NCBI RefSeq assembly: GCF_021234875.1
Contig: NZ_JAJQVM010000032.1
Span: 1 to 62,670 of the forward strand
From: Marinibactrum halimedae
GTDB taxonomy: Bacteria > Pseudomonadota > Gammaproteobacteria > Pseudomonadales > Cellvibrionaceae
Direction of reading: 5' to 3'
Length of the DNA stretch: 62,670 bases
Under the pieces are notes generated by a model that was given only the letters and a program-made list of their open reading frames with translations, was not told the origin of the DNA and did no database searches. A program made the position numbers and the translations under genes. This document shows positions 53,876 through 61,697 of this stretch, one piece after another. Within the stretch, counting starts at the first letter, position 1. The number at the start of each line of letters is the position of its first letter.

Positions 53876-54472
53876 TCACTTACCTAATCGGCCGGTAGGA
53901 AAAACACGGGTTTTAACATCGCCACCTTCGGTTCGCTGTGGATTCAAACGCAAGCGAACGGTTTTTGCGGTGTAAGGCATGGTTGAGGTGTAGGGCGATT
54001 CGAATACATCCCAAATACGCATTAAATCCTCAATCGACATCTCGTCCGGTGTAATATTGAGTAATTCCATTTGACCCCACTCATCGTCTATATCTTGTAC
54101 GTGTGAAATATCAATTTGACTGTGATTGGCAATTTCCACCATCGCCCAGGCCATTAAGTCGGCTTCGACGGTGGCACTATTGGAATTGGCAATTAATAAA
54201 AAGTGCAAATTCACCGGTAATTCCGGGCTCGGGCCTTCATTACTCGCGCTGCCTTGTTGTTTAAAAAAGCGGGTGCGACCATGATCATCAATGGCAATGC
54301 GATGCAAATAAATACCCAATAAATTCCCAGAAAGGGTATCGGCAATATCGCTACTGCCCAGCAACTTAACGGTGGCATTGGTGGGCTCAGCGCTTAACTC
54401 TGCGGGCAAACGTTGTTTAAAAAAATTTTCCAGCGCAATTAATGCACCATGAACCCCTTTATATGAGGCCAT
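53876..54472 (-). CDS. DUF4255 protein (Afp16/Pvc16 N-terminal-like), probable tube/sheath terminator
   Basis: 198 residues. It opens with GVHGALIALENFFKQRLPAE and continues NLLGIYLHRIAIDDHGRTR, LHFLLIANSNSATVEADLMAWAM and the C-terminal YTAKTVRLRLNP, the DUF4255 pattern. In Afp/PVC particles this protein caps the distal end and limits length. Here it is the first gene of the operon. GGGAG 4 bases before the ATG, with a perfect hairpin just upstream of that site. Confidence 0.88.
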   Translation of the reverse strand: MASYKGVHGALIALENFFKQRLPAELSAEPTNATVKLLGSSDIADTLSGNLLGIYLHRIAIDDHGRTRFFKQQGSASNEGPSPELPVNLHFLLIANSNSATVEADLMAWAMVEIANHSQIDISHVQDIDDEWGQMELLNITPDEMSIEDLMRIWDVFESPYTSTMPYTAKTVRLRLNPQRTEGGDVKTRVFPTGRLGK

Positions 54473-54482
54473 AAAACTCCCT

Positions 54483-54502
54483 CAACAAAATTTATTTTGT
54501 TG
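54483..54502. promoter_or_regulatory. 8-bp perfect inverted repeat in the eCIS operon leader
   Basis: CAACAAAA and TTTTGTTG are separated by TTTA, 10 bp upstream of the DUF4255 start codon and directly before its GGGAG ribosome binding site. It is either an operator or a leader hairpin next to the ribosome site, so it could control translation of the first gene of the operon. Confidence 0.5.
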
Positions 54503-54887
54503 TGACGCAATCAGACATAACGGTATTTCAAATAGACGGTGTGTTTGGTGGAGTCATGTCATCCTTTTCTAATTGTCGTATTTATTTTAATTTTATTGTT
54601 CCTGTTTTCGCTTATGCGAATAATAGGATTCACAATAGTACATTCTTAAAGTACCGACAAAATCGATTTTTCAGGACAGGGAATTTGAAAATCTATGAAT
54701 ATGGCGCCTAAATTTCTTGTCTATTTTTTTCTGGCTTTTTTTCAGTGATTAATTACGTTCATGGATTTCTTGTCAGTCTCAAGCGGAATTGAGAGGCACT
54801 TTTTTAATGAGAAAATGATAAAAGGAGGAAAGATTTTTCATGAAAAGAAATCAGCCAGTTTATTCTTAACGGTTTTGCTCAATAAGT

Positions 54888-54914
54888 ATTAACCTATCTT
54901 TATGTTAGGTTAAT
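54888..54914. promoter_or_regulatory. 9-bp inverted repeat upstream of the secreted protein gene
   Basis: ATTAACCTA and TAGGTTAAT flank TCTTTATGT about 85 bp before the ATG at 54999. It may be an operator for the rightward gene or a weak hairpin ending leftward traffic. No T-run. Confidence 0.35.
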
Positions 54915-54998
54915 TGAGTGTGTCTTAACTGTCACACAAAATGCTGTTTGATAACATTGAGATGCTTTGGTGTACAAAAATGTATCGAGGATACGCAA

Positions 54999-55973
54999 AT
55001 GGTTAATTTATTACCTGTATTTTCTAAGTATAAATTTTTAATAGCTCTTTTTATTGTTCTGTGCGGGTTAAATGCCTACGCAGCAAAGTTAGTGGACCCA
55101 TCACCCATTACTGTTCCTGAAGGCACCACGATAGAACAAATACAAACGGCCATTCAAGGGGCAATTGATGAAAAAAATTGGCAAGTCGAAAATCAAATAG
55201 ATCAATTGATTGAGGCGTCCTACTCAGTACGAAGTCATAAACTGACGATGGCAATTTCCTACACTTCATCACAGATACAATTCGAATACAAAGATAGTGT
55301 GAATTTGAAATACAAAGAAAAGAAAGGGAAAAAACACATTCATAGAAATTACATGCCCTGGACGCAATCTTTGGCAGATCAAATCGCCAGAAATATAGCA
55401 ATGGGGGAGGGATACACGCCGATTAAATTTGAAACAAAGCCCTTACCGCCTGCACGACCTAGGGCCTTTAATGATGCCACTGAAAATGCAAAACCAAAAG
55501 AATCGTTCTCCGCTTTCGGTAAATTTCAACTAGAAGCGGCCACGCTTTCCGAAGGGTATAACGATGTAGCTCAACATAATGGGGCAACACGGAATTTAAC
55601 CATCAATTTAGACAACACTTTAATGCCGCAGCTTGCTCAATGGCAACGCCATAGCAATTCTGATCGAGCTTTAGTGATTAGACCTAACGTCGAGAGAATA
55701 AAATTCATTGGTAACGCCGCACGGGTCATGATTGGAGGGCATGCAGGAGAATCTTGGATGACGGTGCGAGTTTCCTTTGTGGATGCCGCTACCGGTGACC
55801 TTGTGGCCGAACCTCTATTGTACCGTAAAGCTGGGCAAGCAAGCCGTTACATAGGAGCTAAATTAGATTACAAAATGGTGGAGGATATGGCTCAAGATAT
55901 TAAACAGTATATGATGAATAACTATGATAAACCGATGGGTGGGGGTGCATTTCCTCCTGCTCAGTTTCGCTAA
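54999..55973 (+). CDS. Secreted protein of unknown function (possible DUF4410-like)
   Basis: 324 residues from the ATG at 54999 (GAGGA 8 bases upstream); a start at 54918 would add a Cys-rich 27-residue stretch and is less likely. Signal peptide to about residue 28 (YKFLIALFIVLCGLNAYA). The C-terminal part carries SWMTVRVSFVDAATGDLVAE and a helical VEDMAQDIKQYMM end, which recall the periplasmic DUF4410 proteins. A middle Pro/Lys-rich stretch (KPLPPARPRA) may be a linker. It is divergent from the eCIS operon; whether it belongs to it is unknown. Confidence 0.65.
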   Translation: MVNLLPVFSKYKFLIALFIVLCGLNAYAAKLVDPSPITVPEGTTIEQIQTAIQGAIDEKNWQVENQIDQLIEASYSVRSHKLTMAISYTSSQIQFEYKDSVNLKYKEKKGKKHIHRNYMPWTQSLADQIARNIAMGEGYTPIKFETKPLPPARPRAFNDATENAKPKESFSAFGKFQLEAATLSEGYNDVAQHNGATRNLTINLDNTLMPQLAQWQRHSNSDRALVIRPNVERIKFIGNAARVMIGGHAGESWMTVRVSFVDAATGDLVAEPLLYRKAGQASRYIGAKLDYKMVEDMAQDIKQYMMNNYDKPMGGGAFPPAQFR

Positions 55974-56055
55974 AGACGTAGAGTAATTTAGTTCTCTTTA
56001 AGCCCCTGATTTGATCGTCAAGGCGGGCATTTTTATTGCATTCCCGTTTTATTAT

Positions 56056-56070
56056 GTTATAACATAACAT
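56056..56070. promoter_or_regulatory. Zur box upstream of dksA2
   Basis: TGTTATAACATAACA deviates at one base from the palindrome TGTTATA-N-TATAACA that the zinc-responsive repressor Zur binds in gammaproteobacteria. It lies about 125 bp upstream of the dksA2 start, suggesting that zinc shortage derepresses the gene, as described for Pseudomonas aeruginosa dksA2. Confidence 0.7.
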
Positions 56071-56194
56071 TAAGGCCAAGAATTAAAGCATACTCAATAA
56101 TGGCCCGGTACCCCCTATAACCGTTCTTTCAGGCTAAACCGTTACGGTAAAATTACATTTATTAAGAAAGCGTTTTACGAGGCAGAATAATTGT

Positions 56195-56626
56195 ATGGAA
56201 CAACCTAATGTTGATCTGGTTCAACTAAGTACCGAGCAAATTCTGGAAGCGCCTGAATCAGACTATATGAATTCAGCACAACTGGAATTTTTTAGAGGTT
56301 TATTGATTGAACTCTACAATACAACCAACGAACGCATTCAAGCCGCCAAAGAGCTGATGGCCAGCCCGCCTGAAGTCAATGATGAAAATGATCGGGCCTC
56401 GTGGGAAGAGCAGTCTAATATGTCGTTAAGAATTTTAGAACGAGAACAAAAATTGTTGCCAAAAATTAAGGAGTCATTGTCTAGGATTCGGTCAGGCTCT
56501 TATGGGTACTGTCTAGAGTCCGGTGAGCCTATTGGCATACAACGCCTCTTAGCGAGGCCGACGGCAGAATATTGTGCTGAGGTAAAGGCGGTAAAAGAGA
56601 TCAAGGAAAATGCTTATCGTGCCTGA
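56195..56626 (+). CDS. dksA2: DksA2-type transcription factor (zinc-independent DksA paralogue)
   Basis: 143 residues aligning with DksA: a helical coiled-coil middle (LLIELYNTTNERIQAAKEL ... LRILEREQKLLPKIKESLS) and the DksA C-terminal block SYGYCLESGEPIGIQRLLAR then PTAEYCAEVK. Canonical DksA has four zinc-binding cysteines (CxxC...CxxC); here only the first Cys of each pair is present (CLES, CAEV), the pattern of P. aeruginosa DksA2, which works without zinc. It binds the RNA polymerase secondary channel and helps (p)ppGpp regulate rRNA and amino-acid promoters. The Zur box upstream fits this. GAGGC lies about 12 bases before the ATG. Confidence 0.82.
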   Translation: MEQPNVDLVQLSTEQILEAPESDYMNSAQLEFFRGLLIELYNTTNERIQAAKELMASPPEVNDENDRASWEEQSNMSLRILEREQKLLPKIKESLSRIRSGSYGYCLESGEPIGIQRLLARPTAEYCAEVKAVKEIKENAYRA

Positions 56627-56798
56627 GTCTTTTCTGGACGATAACAATGAAGATTTGATGGGTTTGAAAAAAACTGATTATTGCCACCCCAGTATGAAAT
56701 CAGTTTTTAAATAAAGGTGGTTTTTGTGTTGGCTCTGGGTATAAAACAAGAGCTTTACTTTCATAGTTTACAATGGTTTACCTGAAGTGATTTTCGTA

Positions 56799-56826
56799 GC
56801 GCCCCAGATGACCCTTGCTGGGGCGC
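56799..56826. terminator. 9-bp GC-rich hairpin between dksA2 and a convergent gene
   Basis: GCGCCCCAG pairs with CTGGGGCGC over a 10-base loop. It is followed by AATTTATTG on the plus strand and sits 16 bp after the stop of the leftward gene. Both directions lack a long T-run; a bidirectional terminator is the likeliest role. Confidence 0.5.
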
Positions 56827-56842
56827 AATTTATTGTTAACTA

Positions 56843-57346
56843 TTAACGACGTTCTCTAACAAACACCGTAAATGAAAAGGTGAAATCAGAATTTGCAAAG
56901 AGTGGACGAGTGCTTGAGTTACCTGTGTCACATGCAAAGTATTGTCTTCCACCAAATGGACTACTGGTAATAAAAGTGGCATCAGCCTTATTCTCAAAAA
57001 CAACATTTTCAGGGGTTCCTTTGGCGACGGTCATTGTGCATTCATGAACGGGTATATTAAAAAAACCAAATTCGCCTATACGTGGAGTTATATCTGCTTT
57101 GAAAAAATATTGAGTGCCATTGATTACCTGGCTTTGCATAACGGGAACATCTGAACAAATAGCGTTGGATTGAACTCGTCTACCGAATGTGCTTTTTTGA
57201 CCTGTTGCAGTTTCTTCAATAGTGCCAAAAACAGCGCATCTTAAATTTTGGGGGATTTCAACCCCATCTGGGTATTCTGCAAACGCCGCATTACCAAAAG
57301 ACATTGCAAATAAAACAGAGCTAAAGATGGATGTCACTTTATTCAT
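56843..57346 (-). CDS. Secreted protein of unknown function (167 aa)
   Basis: 167 residues with a signal peptide (MNKVTSIFSSVLFAMSFGNAAFA, cleaved before EYPD). The mature protein is beta-rich, with four cysteines (for example LRCAVFG, AICSD, HECTMT, FACDTG) that could form two disulfides. No family is recognised. It is convergent with dksA2 and separated from it by the hairpin described above. Confidence 0.6.
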   Translation of the reverse strand: MNKVTSIFSSVLFAMSFGNAAFAEYPDGVEIPQNLRCAVFGTIEETATGQKSTFGRRVQSNAICSDVPVMQSQVINGTQYFFKADITPRIGEFGFFNIPVHECTMTVAKGTPENVVFENKADATFITSSPFGGRQYFACDTGNSSTRPLFANSDFTFSFTVFVRERR

Positions 57347-57819
57347 TGTAAATTCCTCATGATAGATGTTTAAGATGGCAATATGTCAACACCGAACAAA
57401 AATCAAAAAGCATTCTCGGATATTCCTTGAATGTAAAGGCTTGTTAAAGTTCCATATGAATTGTAAGAATTATTATTAAGAATTATCAGGTTTTGACCAA
57501 GAGAATATAAAGCTTACTTTTTTAAAAAGTATCACGGAAAAATCACGAGCCAATATGCTTTGGTCATATTATTTCTGGTCGTAAAAAAAGAAAAGAAATC
57601 GTCGTTGGTTGTAATGCTCGTCATGAGCCTAGACATGTCTTTTGTCTAATCGAAAGGCTTTGGTAATTTGGGGGCTTACTTTGACAAAGGTGAATCGTTA
57701 CACAGTCTCGTTACACTCAGTATGTTAAAGTTGGCTTTTGTAAATGATCAATTTAGTGCGCTTCAAATTCTTAATTTTATTTCCCCGCCCCCTTGGGGCG
57801 AGGTTATTTGTTTTGGTAT
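57347..57819. other. Intergenic region between two minus-strand genes
   Basis: 473 bp, AT-rich. I see no gene, RNA or repeat apart from the terminator of the J-domain gene near its right end. An out-of-frame open stretch across 57668-57934 overlaps the J-domain gene and looks spurious. Confidence 0.35.
57786..57800 (-). terminator. Terminator-like hairpin after the J-domain gene
   Basis: On the minus strand CGCCCC pairs with GGGGCG over AAG, 20 bp after the stop. GGGAAATAAAATT follows; the tail is A/T-rich rather than a pure T-run. Confidence 0.45.
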
Positions 57820-58530
57820 TTATCCTTTTTTATTTTCCATTAATACTTTTTTCGCTAAATTAATTTGTGCTGCCAAGAAATCACTGCCACCGCGATCTGG
57901 GTGCATTTTTTGGATAAGACGTTTGTGGGCTTGATGAATTTCTTTTTCACTGGCGCCGGGTTTCAGGCCCAAAACGTCTAATGCTTGGGCTTCGTCCATG
58001 CTGGTTTGTTGGGCAGGGTGTTGTTGAAAGTCGGTAAGGTGAGGGTAATATTTTTCTAAATACGCTGCCAAAAATTGTTGAGCATGGAGATCATTTTGGC
58101 AGTAACGATAAAAAGTGGTTAATTCTTGTTCGGTTAATTCTTTTAATTGACGTCCTGTCCATTCACCTTGAGTAATTTTTGCGCCCATTTCGCCTTTTTC
58201 ATCTAAGTAGGCTTCAAAAAAAGTATTTGCGCCCGTTTGTGGCGGTGTGTTTTTTTTAAACCATTTTTGTACGGTGGGGTTTTTCAGAAACGGAAACAGT
58301 CGAATTCCCACTGTAATAAGTTGTTTTAAAAGGGGAATGACGGCGGCAATCGCCACCCCGATCCAATGCAACTTTCCCGTTATGGTCAGTAACAACAGTG
58401 TGATGACAACACCGGTAATAATGACGTGGCGCCATAGCTTTTTGCGCTGTGCAGGCGGTTGTTTATTGATGTGTCGCATGGTCCCAATGACTAAAATCAG
58501 GACGGCGATAATGAAAAGAATGCGAATCAT
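57820..58530 (-). CDS. Membrane J-domain protein (DnaJ-like, Tim14-type)
   Basis: 236 residues. Two N-terminal hydrophobic helices (about 3-17 and 35-50), then an amphipathic stretch, and a C-terminal J-domain (about 175-235) with the HPD motif in IQKMHPDRGGSDF and the typical following helix INLAKKVL. The J-domain would stimulate a Hsp70 (DnaK) at the inner membrane. The layout (membrane anchor - short linker - J-domain at the end) is that of the bacterial Tim14/Pam18-like proteins. The weak ribosome binding site fits a low-level gene. Confidence 0.8.
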   Translation of the reverse strand: MIRILFIIAVLILVIGTMRHINKQPPAQRKKLWRHVIITGVVITLLLLTITGKLHWIGVAIAAVIPLLKQLITVGIRLFPFLKNPTVQKWFKKNTPPQTGANTFFEAYLDEKGEMGAKITQGEWTGRQLKELTEQELTTFYRYCQNDLHAQQFLAAYLEKYYPHLTDFQQHPAQQTSMDEAQALDVLGLKPGASEKEIHQAHKRLIQKMHPDRGGSDFLAAQINLAKKVLMENKKG

Positions 58531-58721
58531 AATCGTCGGTATACCGTTGTCGTTTACGAATGAAACCCATATTACTGTGTTTAAATCGTTTTCGATATAA
58601 GGGTTAACGTTTCCATATCAAGGGGGCTAGCATAGAGGTTGTTTCAGATCTTGCGGGCCAGCCAATGAGTAGCTATACCCAAGTTTGGTGTTTAAACGTT
58701 TTATAGCATTGGGGAGTAAAT

Positions 58722-59153
58722 ATGGCATCTCATGGGTCTTCCACGCCGCATCCTGTTTTTTTGTCAGACGAGTCGGGTGAGCCACAGTGGGTGGTGTTAC
58801 ACATTGATGAGTATCGACAGTTAAAGTCTCAACATGATTCGAATCACTCGGAGGAGACCGTAACTTCCGGCTTTAGCAATGAAGCGGCCAGGGTGGCAAG
58901 CGATCACCTTGACGTTGATTCCTCAGCGTTGGTGAATTTAAAAGCGCTTCGGGAACAAAAACACCTTTCGTTGGAGGATATGGCCAAAGCGGCGGGGATT
59001 AGCCCGCTCTATATGGACATGATCGAAAAGGGGCAACGAATGCCCGGTGAGCCAGTGATAAGAGGTTTGGCAGGGGTGTTAGGTGTCCCTCTGCCACAGT
59101 TACAACAGTTATTTTCAGCCGCGCCTGATCGACTCAATACGTCTACGGTTTAG
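58722..59153 (+). CDS. XRE-family HTH regulator with antitoxin-like N-terminus
   Basis: 143 residues. The N-terminal 35 (PVFLSDESGEPQWVVLHIDEYRQLK) recall the strand-turn-strand start of Phd/YefM-like antitoxins. From ~72 the HTH_3 domain follows: LREQKHLSLEDMAKAAGISPLYMDMIEKGQRMP-type helices. It is a small DNA-binding regulator, possibly an antitoxin without a partner in sight. GGAG 5 bases before the ATG. No toxin gene adjoins it: ppx lies convergent on its right. Confidence 0.72.
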   Translation: MASHGSSTPHPVFLSDESGEPQWVVLHIDEYRQLKSQHDSNHSEETVTSGFSNEAARVASDHLDVDSSALVNLKALREQKHLSLEDMAKAAGISPLYMDMIEKGQRMPGEPVIRGLAGVLGVPLPQLQQLFSAAPDRLNTSTV

Positions 59154-59243
59154 ATTAGATACATTACCCTTTTTCAGGCTAGCCCAGCCGCAGATAACTT
59201 GTCTGCGGTGCTGCTGGTTTATGGTGCTTATTGATTTACGGTG

Positions 59244-60878
59244 CTATTGGTAGATCAGGCTGAGCCCCACTCGGCGTAGGTAGTCAGACTCTTGCTCCAG
59301 TGTTAGCAGCGTGAGAGGGTGCTCTTCTAGCCAGCCTGCGTCGAAGGTGAGGGTGATGGTGCTGTCTTCCCAGCGCAAGTATGGTTCAACCGGCAAGCGC
59401 TTTCGCCGGCGATTTAACAAAACGGCTAAACGAAGTGAAACCACCATTGCCAGAATGGTATCGCGGTGCTCAGGATTCAGGGTGGATAGTTGTTGTACGC
59501 TAAGCTTTCGGCGATGCATCCCCACCAGTGTGGCCAGTAAAAATTGTTCGTATCGATTAAATCCGGCTAAATCACCGTGCTCTAACAGGTAACGGCCATG
59601 ATGGTGATAGCCTGAGTGCGACAGGCTTAAGCCAATTTCATGGAGCATGGCCGCCCAGCTTAAAATCTTTTCTGCATTCAGGCCCGATATCGCTTGGGTT
59701 TCTAGCTGTGAGAATAATTGCAGCGCAGTTTCTTTGACGCGTTTACCTTGCTTTTTCTCAATTCGGTATTTATCCAGTTGATGGTCAACGGTCTCGTCGC
59801 GAATGTCGGCATGACGCATCCGGCCGATAGCATCGTAGATCAACCCTTCTTTTAGAGTGCTGAGTGAAACGTGTAATTCTTGAATCTTCAATTGATCAAA
59901 AATGGCTTTGAGCACGGCAAGGCCGGCAGGCAGTACATCACGGCGCAGTTTCGGAATGCCTTCTACGTCAACTTTGCCCGTCTCGATGACACTATCATAC
60001 AAAGATTCCAGCCCCACTTTGGTAATGACTCCGGTAGGGGTTAACTCTGGCATCAATCCCGCGATGACTTTCATGGTGCCTGAGGCACCGTAGGCCACAT
60101 TCCAACCTTCTCGTCGGTAGGTCTTGCGGATGAGTTCCAATTCTTCACAGGCTTCAAGATAGGCATTGCGCATCATTTTTTCGGTAACGACACCGCGTTC
60201 GGCGGCCTTTTGAAAGTACTTTTCGGCATAGGTAACGCAACCGATGCTCAAGCTTTCCAATAATTTGGGGCGGTAATCTTGCCCGATAATAAACTCAGTA
60301 CTGCCGCCACCGATGTCCACCACCAATCGTTTGCGATGATCGTGAGAAATGGAGTGGGACACCCCGAGGTACACCAGACGCGCTTCTTCATAACCGGAGA
60401 CGATTTGAATGGGGTAGCCCAAGGTTTTTTCTGCTTTGGACAAAAAATCATCGGCATTGTGGGCGGCACGTAATGCCTTGGTGCCCACTGCGCGTATCTG
60501 CGAGCCAGGGATTTCCTTAATCCGATCGTAAAAGCAGGCCAGGCAGGTGAGGGCACGTTCCTGCGCCTCTTCACTTAATACACCGTTCTTTAAACCTCTG
60601 GCGATTTGCACCATGTCTTTTACTCGGTCAATCACTTCCAGAACACCATTGTTTTCACGGGCAATGAGCATGTGAAAACTATTGGATCCAAGGTCGACGG
60701 CAACAAAATAAGGGGCGGAAGAGAGTTGAGAGGAGGAAGAAGCATTTTTAGACAAAATAAAACACCTGTCTGAATCAATCGTTAAACTGCTAGTATATCC
60801 CACCTTAGACTGATGTGAAGTTTCTGGTGTGCCGATTCTGCTCGAAAGGATTGCGCCTTTTGCACTTGAGTCTGTCAT
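59244..60878 (-). CDS. ppx: Exopolyphosphatase / guanosine pentaphosphate phosphohydrolase (Ppx/GppA)
   Basis: 544 residues from the ATG at 60878. The ASKHA-fold motifs are clear: FVAVDLGSNSFHMLI (phosphate 1), VDIGGGSTEFIIG (phosphate 2), YGASGTMKVIAG, and a C-terminal HD-like helical domain (AAMLHEIGLSLSHSGYHHHG). Ppx splits phosphate from polyphosphate chains; GppA acts on pppGpp. The N-terminal ~45 residues before the domain look non-conserved. A TTG at 60755 with AGGTG 8 bases upstream would give an N-terminus of normal family length and may be the true start. Confidence 0.88.
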   Translation of the reverse strand: MTDSSAKGAILSSRIGTPETSHQSKVGYTSSLTIDSDRCFILSKNASSSSQLSSAPYFVAVDLGSNSFHMLIARENNGVLEVIDRVKDMVQIARGLKNGVLSEEAQERALTCLACFYDRIKEIPGSQIRAVGTKALRAAHNADDFLSKAEKTLGYPIQIVSGYEEARLVYLGVSHSISHDHRKRLVVDIGGGSTEFIIGQDYRPKLLESLSIGCVTYAEKYFQKAAERGVVTEKMMRNAYLEACEELELIRKTYRREGWNVAYGASGTMKVIAGLMPELTPTGVITKVGLESLYDSVIETGKVDVEGIPKLRRDVLPAGLAVLKAIFDQLKIQELHVSLSTLKEGLIYDAIGRMRHADIRDETVDHQLDKYRIEKKQGKRVKETALQLFSQLETQAISGLNAEKILSWAAMLHEIGLSLSHSGYHHHGRYLLEHGDLAGFNRYEQFLLATLVGMHRRKLSVQQLSTLNPEHRDTILAMVVSLRLAVLLNRRRKRLPVEPYLRWEDSTITLTFDAGWLEEHPLTLLTLEQESDYLRRVGLSLIYQ

Positions 60879-60917
60879 CAATGTTTTATTGACTCATGAT
60901 TTTAGGATCATCATGGT

Positions 60918-61580
60918 ATGATGCGCCGCTTTTCTTCTAACAGTTTTTCTGAGAGCGGTTTTAGTGAAATGAGCGCACAGCAGCAAAGAGAAGCCTTCGG
61001 CGTTACCCTCCTTACCAATTCCCATAAAGACATTCGTCGTCTTCGCCAGCAACACGGTGCTCCCAGTATTCACGGGAATAAATTCTGGAAATCCACTTAC
61101 CTTTTAATGGATTACTTAAAAGAGTTTCCAATACCCAACGGCGCACGTGTATTGGAATTAGGGTGTGGTTGGGGTATTGCGGGTATTTATTGTGCAAAGC
61201 ACGGCGCGCATGTCACTGGGTTAGACGCAGACCCCGCCGTCTTGCCGTATTTTGAACATCATGCTCAGTTAAATGAGGTGAGTGTTGCAACCCTTTGTAT
61301 GCGCTACGAAAAGCTGACCAAGCAAATTTTATCGGAATTTGATGTAGTGATTGCCGCAGATATTTGTTTCTGGGATGAAATGGTCAACCCGTTATACAAC
61401 TTGGTGCGTAGATGTACTCAAGCCGGTGTTCAACGTATTGTCATGACCGATCCCGCCCGCCCGCCTTTTTCAGAAATGGCCGAGCGTGCGGTGGAAAAAT
61501 TAGGCGCTGAGCTTGAGGTATGGAGTATTCCGCACCCATATAACACCAGCGGTTTAGTGATGGATTGGCAAATTGACTGA
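60918..61580 (+). CDS. Class I SAM-dependent methyltransferase (lysine/nicotinamide MTase-like)
   Basis: 220 residues. The fold is Rossmann-type: ARVLELGCGWGIAGIYCA (motif I), VTGLDADPAVLPY (motif II), and FDVVIAADICFWDEM (motif IV region). The N-terminus (KFWKSTYLLMDYL) and the overall size resemble METTL21-like/MTase family 16 proteins that methylate lysine on proteins or small N-heterocycles. The substrate is unknown. It shares a divergent, short promoter region with ppx. Confidence 0.78.
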   Translation: MMRRFSSNSFSESGFSEMSAQQQREAFGVTLLTNSHKDIRRLRQQHGAPSIHGNKFWKSTYLLMDYLKEFPIPNGARVLELGCGWGIAGIYCAKHGAHVTGLDADPAVLPYFEHHAQLNEVSVATLCMRYEKLTKQILSEFDVVIAADICFWDEMVNPLYNLVRRCTQAGVQRIVMTDPARPPFSEMAERAVEKLGAELEVWSIPHPYNTSGLVMDWQID

Positions 61581-61636
61581 TCCAGAACAACTCATACAGA
61601 ACGACTGATACAACAGGGCAAATAAAATAAATAGCT

Positions 61637-61684
61637 TGAATACATGTTTGGATACACGTTTGAATAAACGTTCGGATAAACACA
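61637..61684. repeat. Four degenerate 12-bp tandem repeats before msrA
   Basis: TTGAATACATGT, TTGGATACACGT, TTGAATAAACGT and TCGGATAACACA follow one another without gaps in the short gap between the methyltransferase and msrA genes. The msrA ribosome binding site lies 15-20 bp further on. Confidence 0.6.
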
Positions 61685-61697
61685 GCTTGAATGAACA

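Larger units (their letters stand above)
54473..54998. other. Divergent intergenic region between the eCIS operon and a secreted protein gene
   Basis: 526 bp of AT-rich sequence that must hold the eCIS promoter (minus) and that of the rightward gene. I see the two inverted repeats listed separately. I cannot identify a clear -35/-10 set or a known regulator site for the eCIS operon. Confidence 0.45.

Noticed and set aside
16883-54472. Type VI secretion system
   Set aside because: No TssJ/L/M membrane complex, no ClpV, no TssB/TssC pair and no Hcp-only tube; sheath, DUF4255, Afp7-like adaptor and the AAA+ ATPase fit eCIS instead.
16883-54472. Inducible prophage or R-type tailocin
   Set aside because: There are no capsid, terminase, integrase, lysis or tail-fibre genes, and the DUF4255, DUF5908-like and AAA+ genes are eCIS markers.
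56799-56826. Attenuator for dksA2
   Set aside because: The hairpin lies about 170 bp after the dksA2 stop, next to the convergent gene's end; a terminator is simpler.
57668-57934. Plus-strand frame of 88 residues
   Set aside because: It overlaps the 3' end of the J-domain gene in antisense and contains its terminator; likely spurious.
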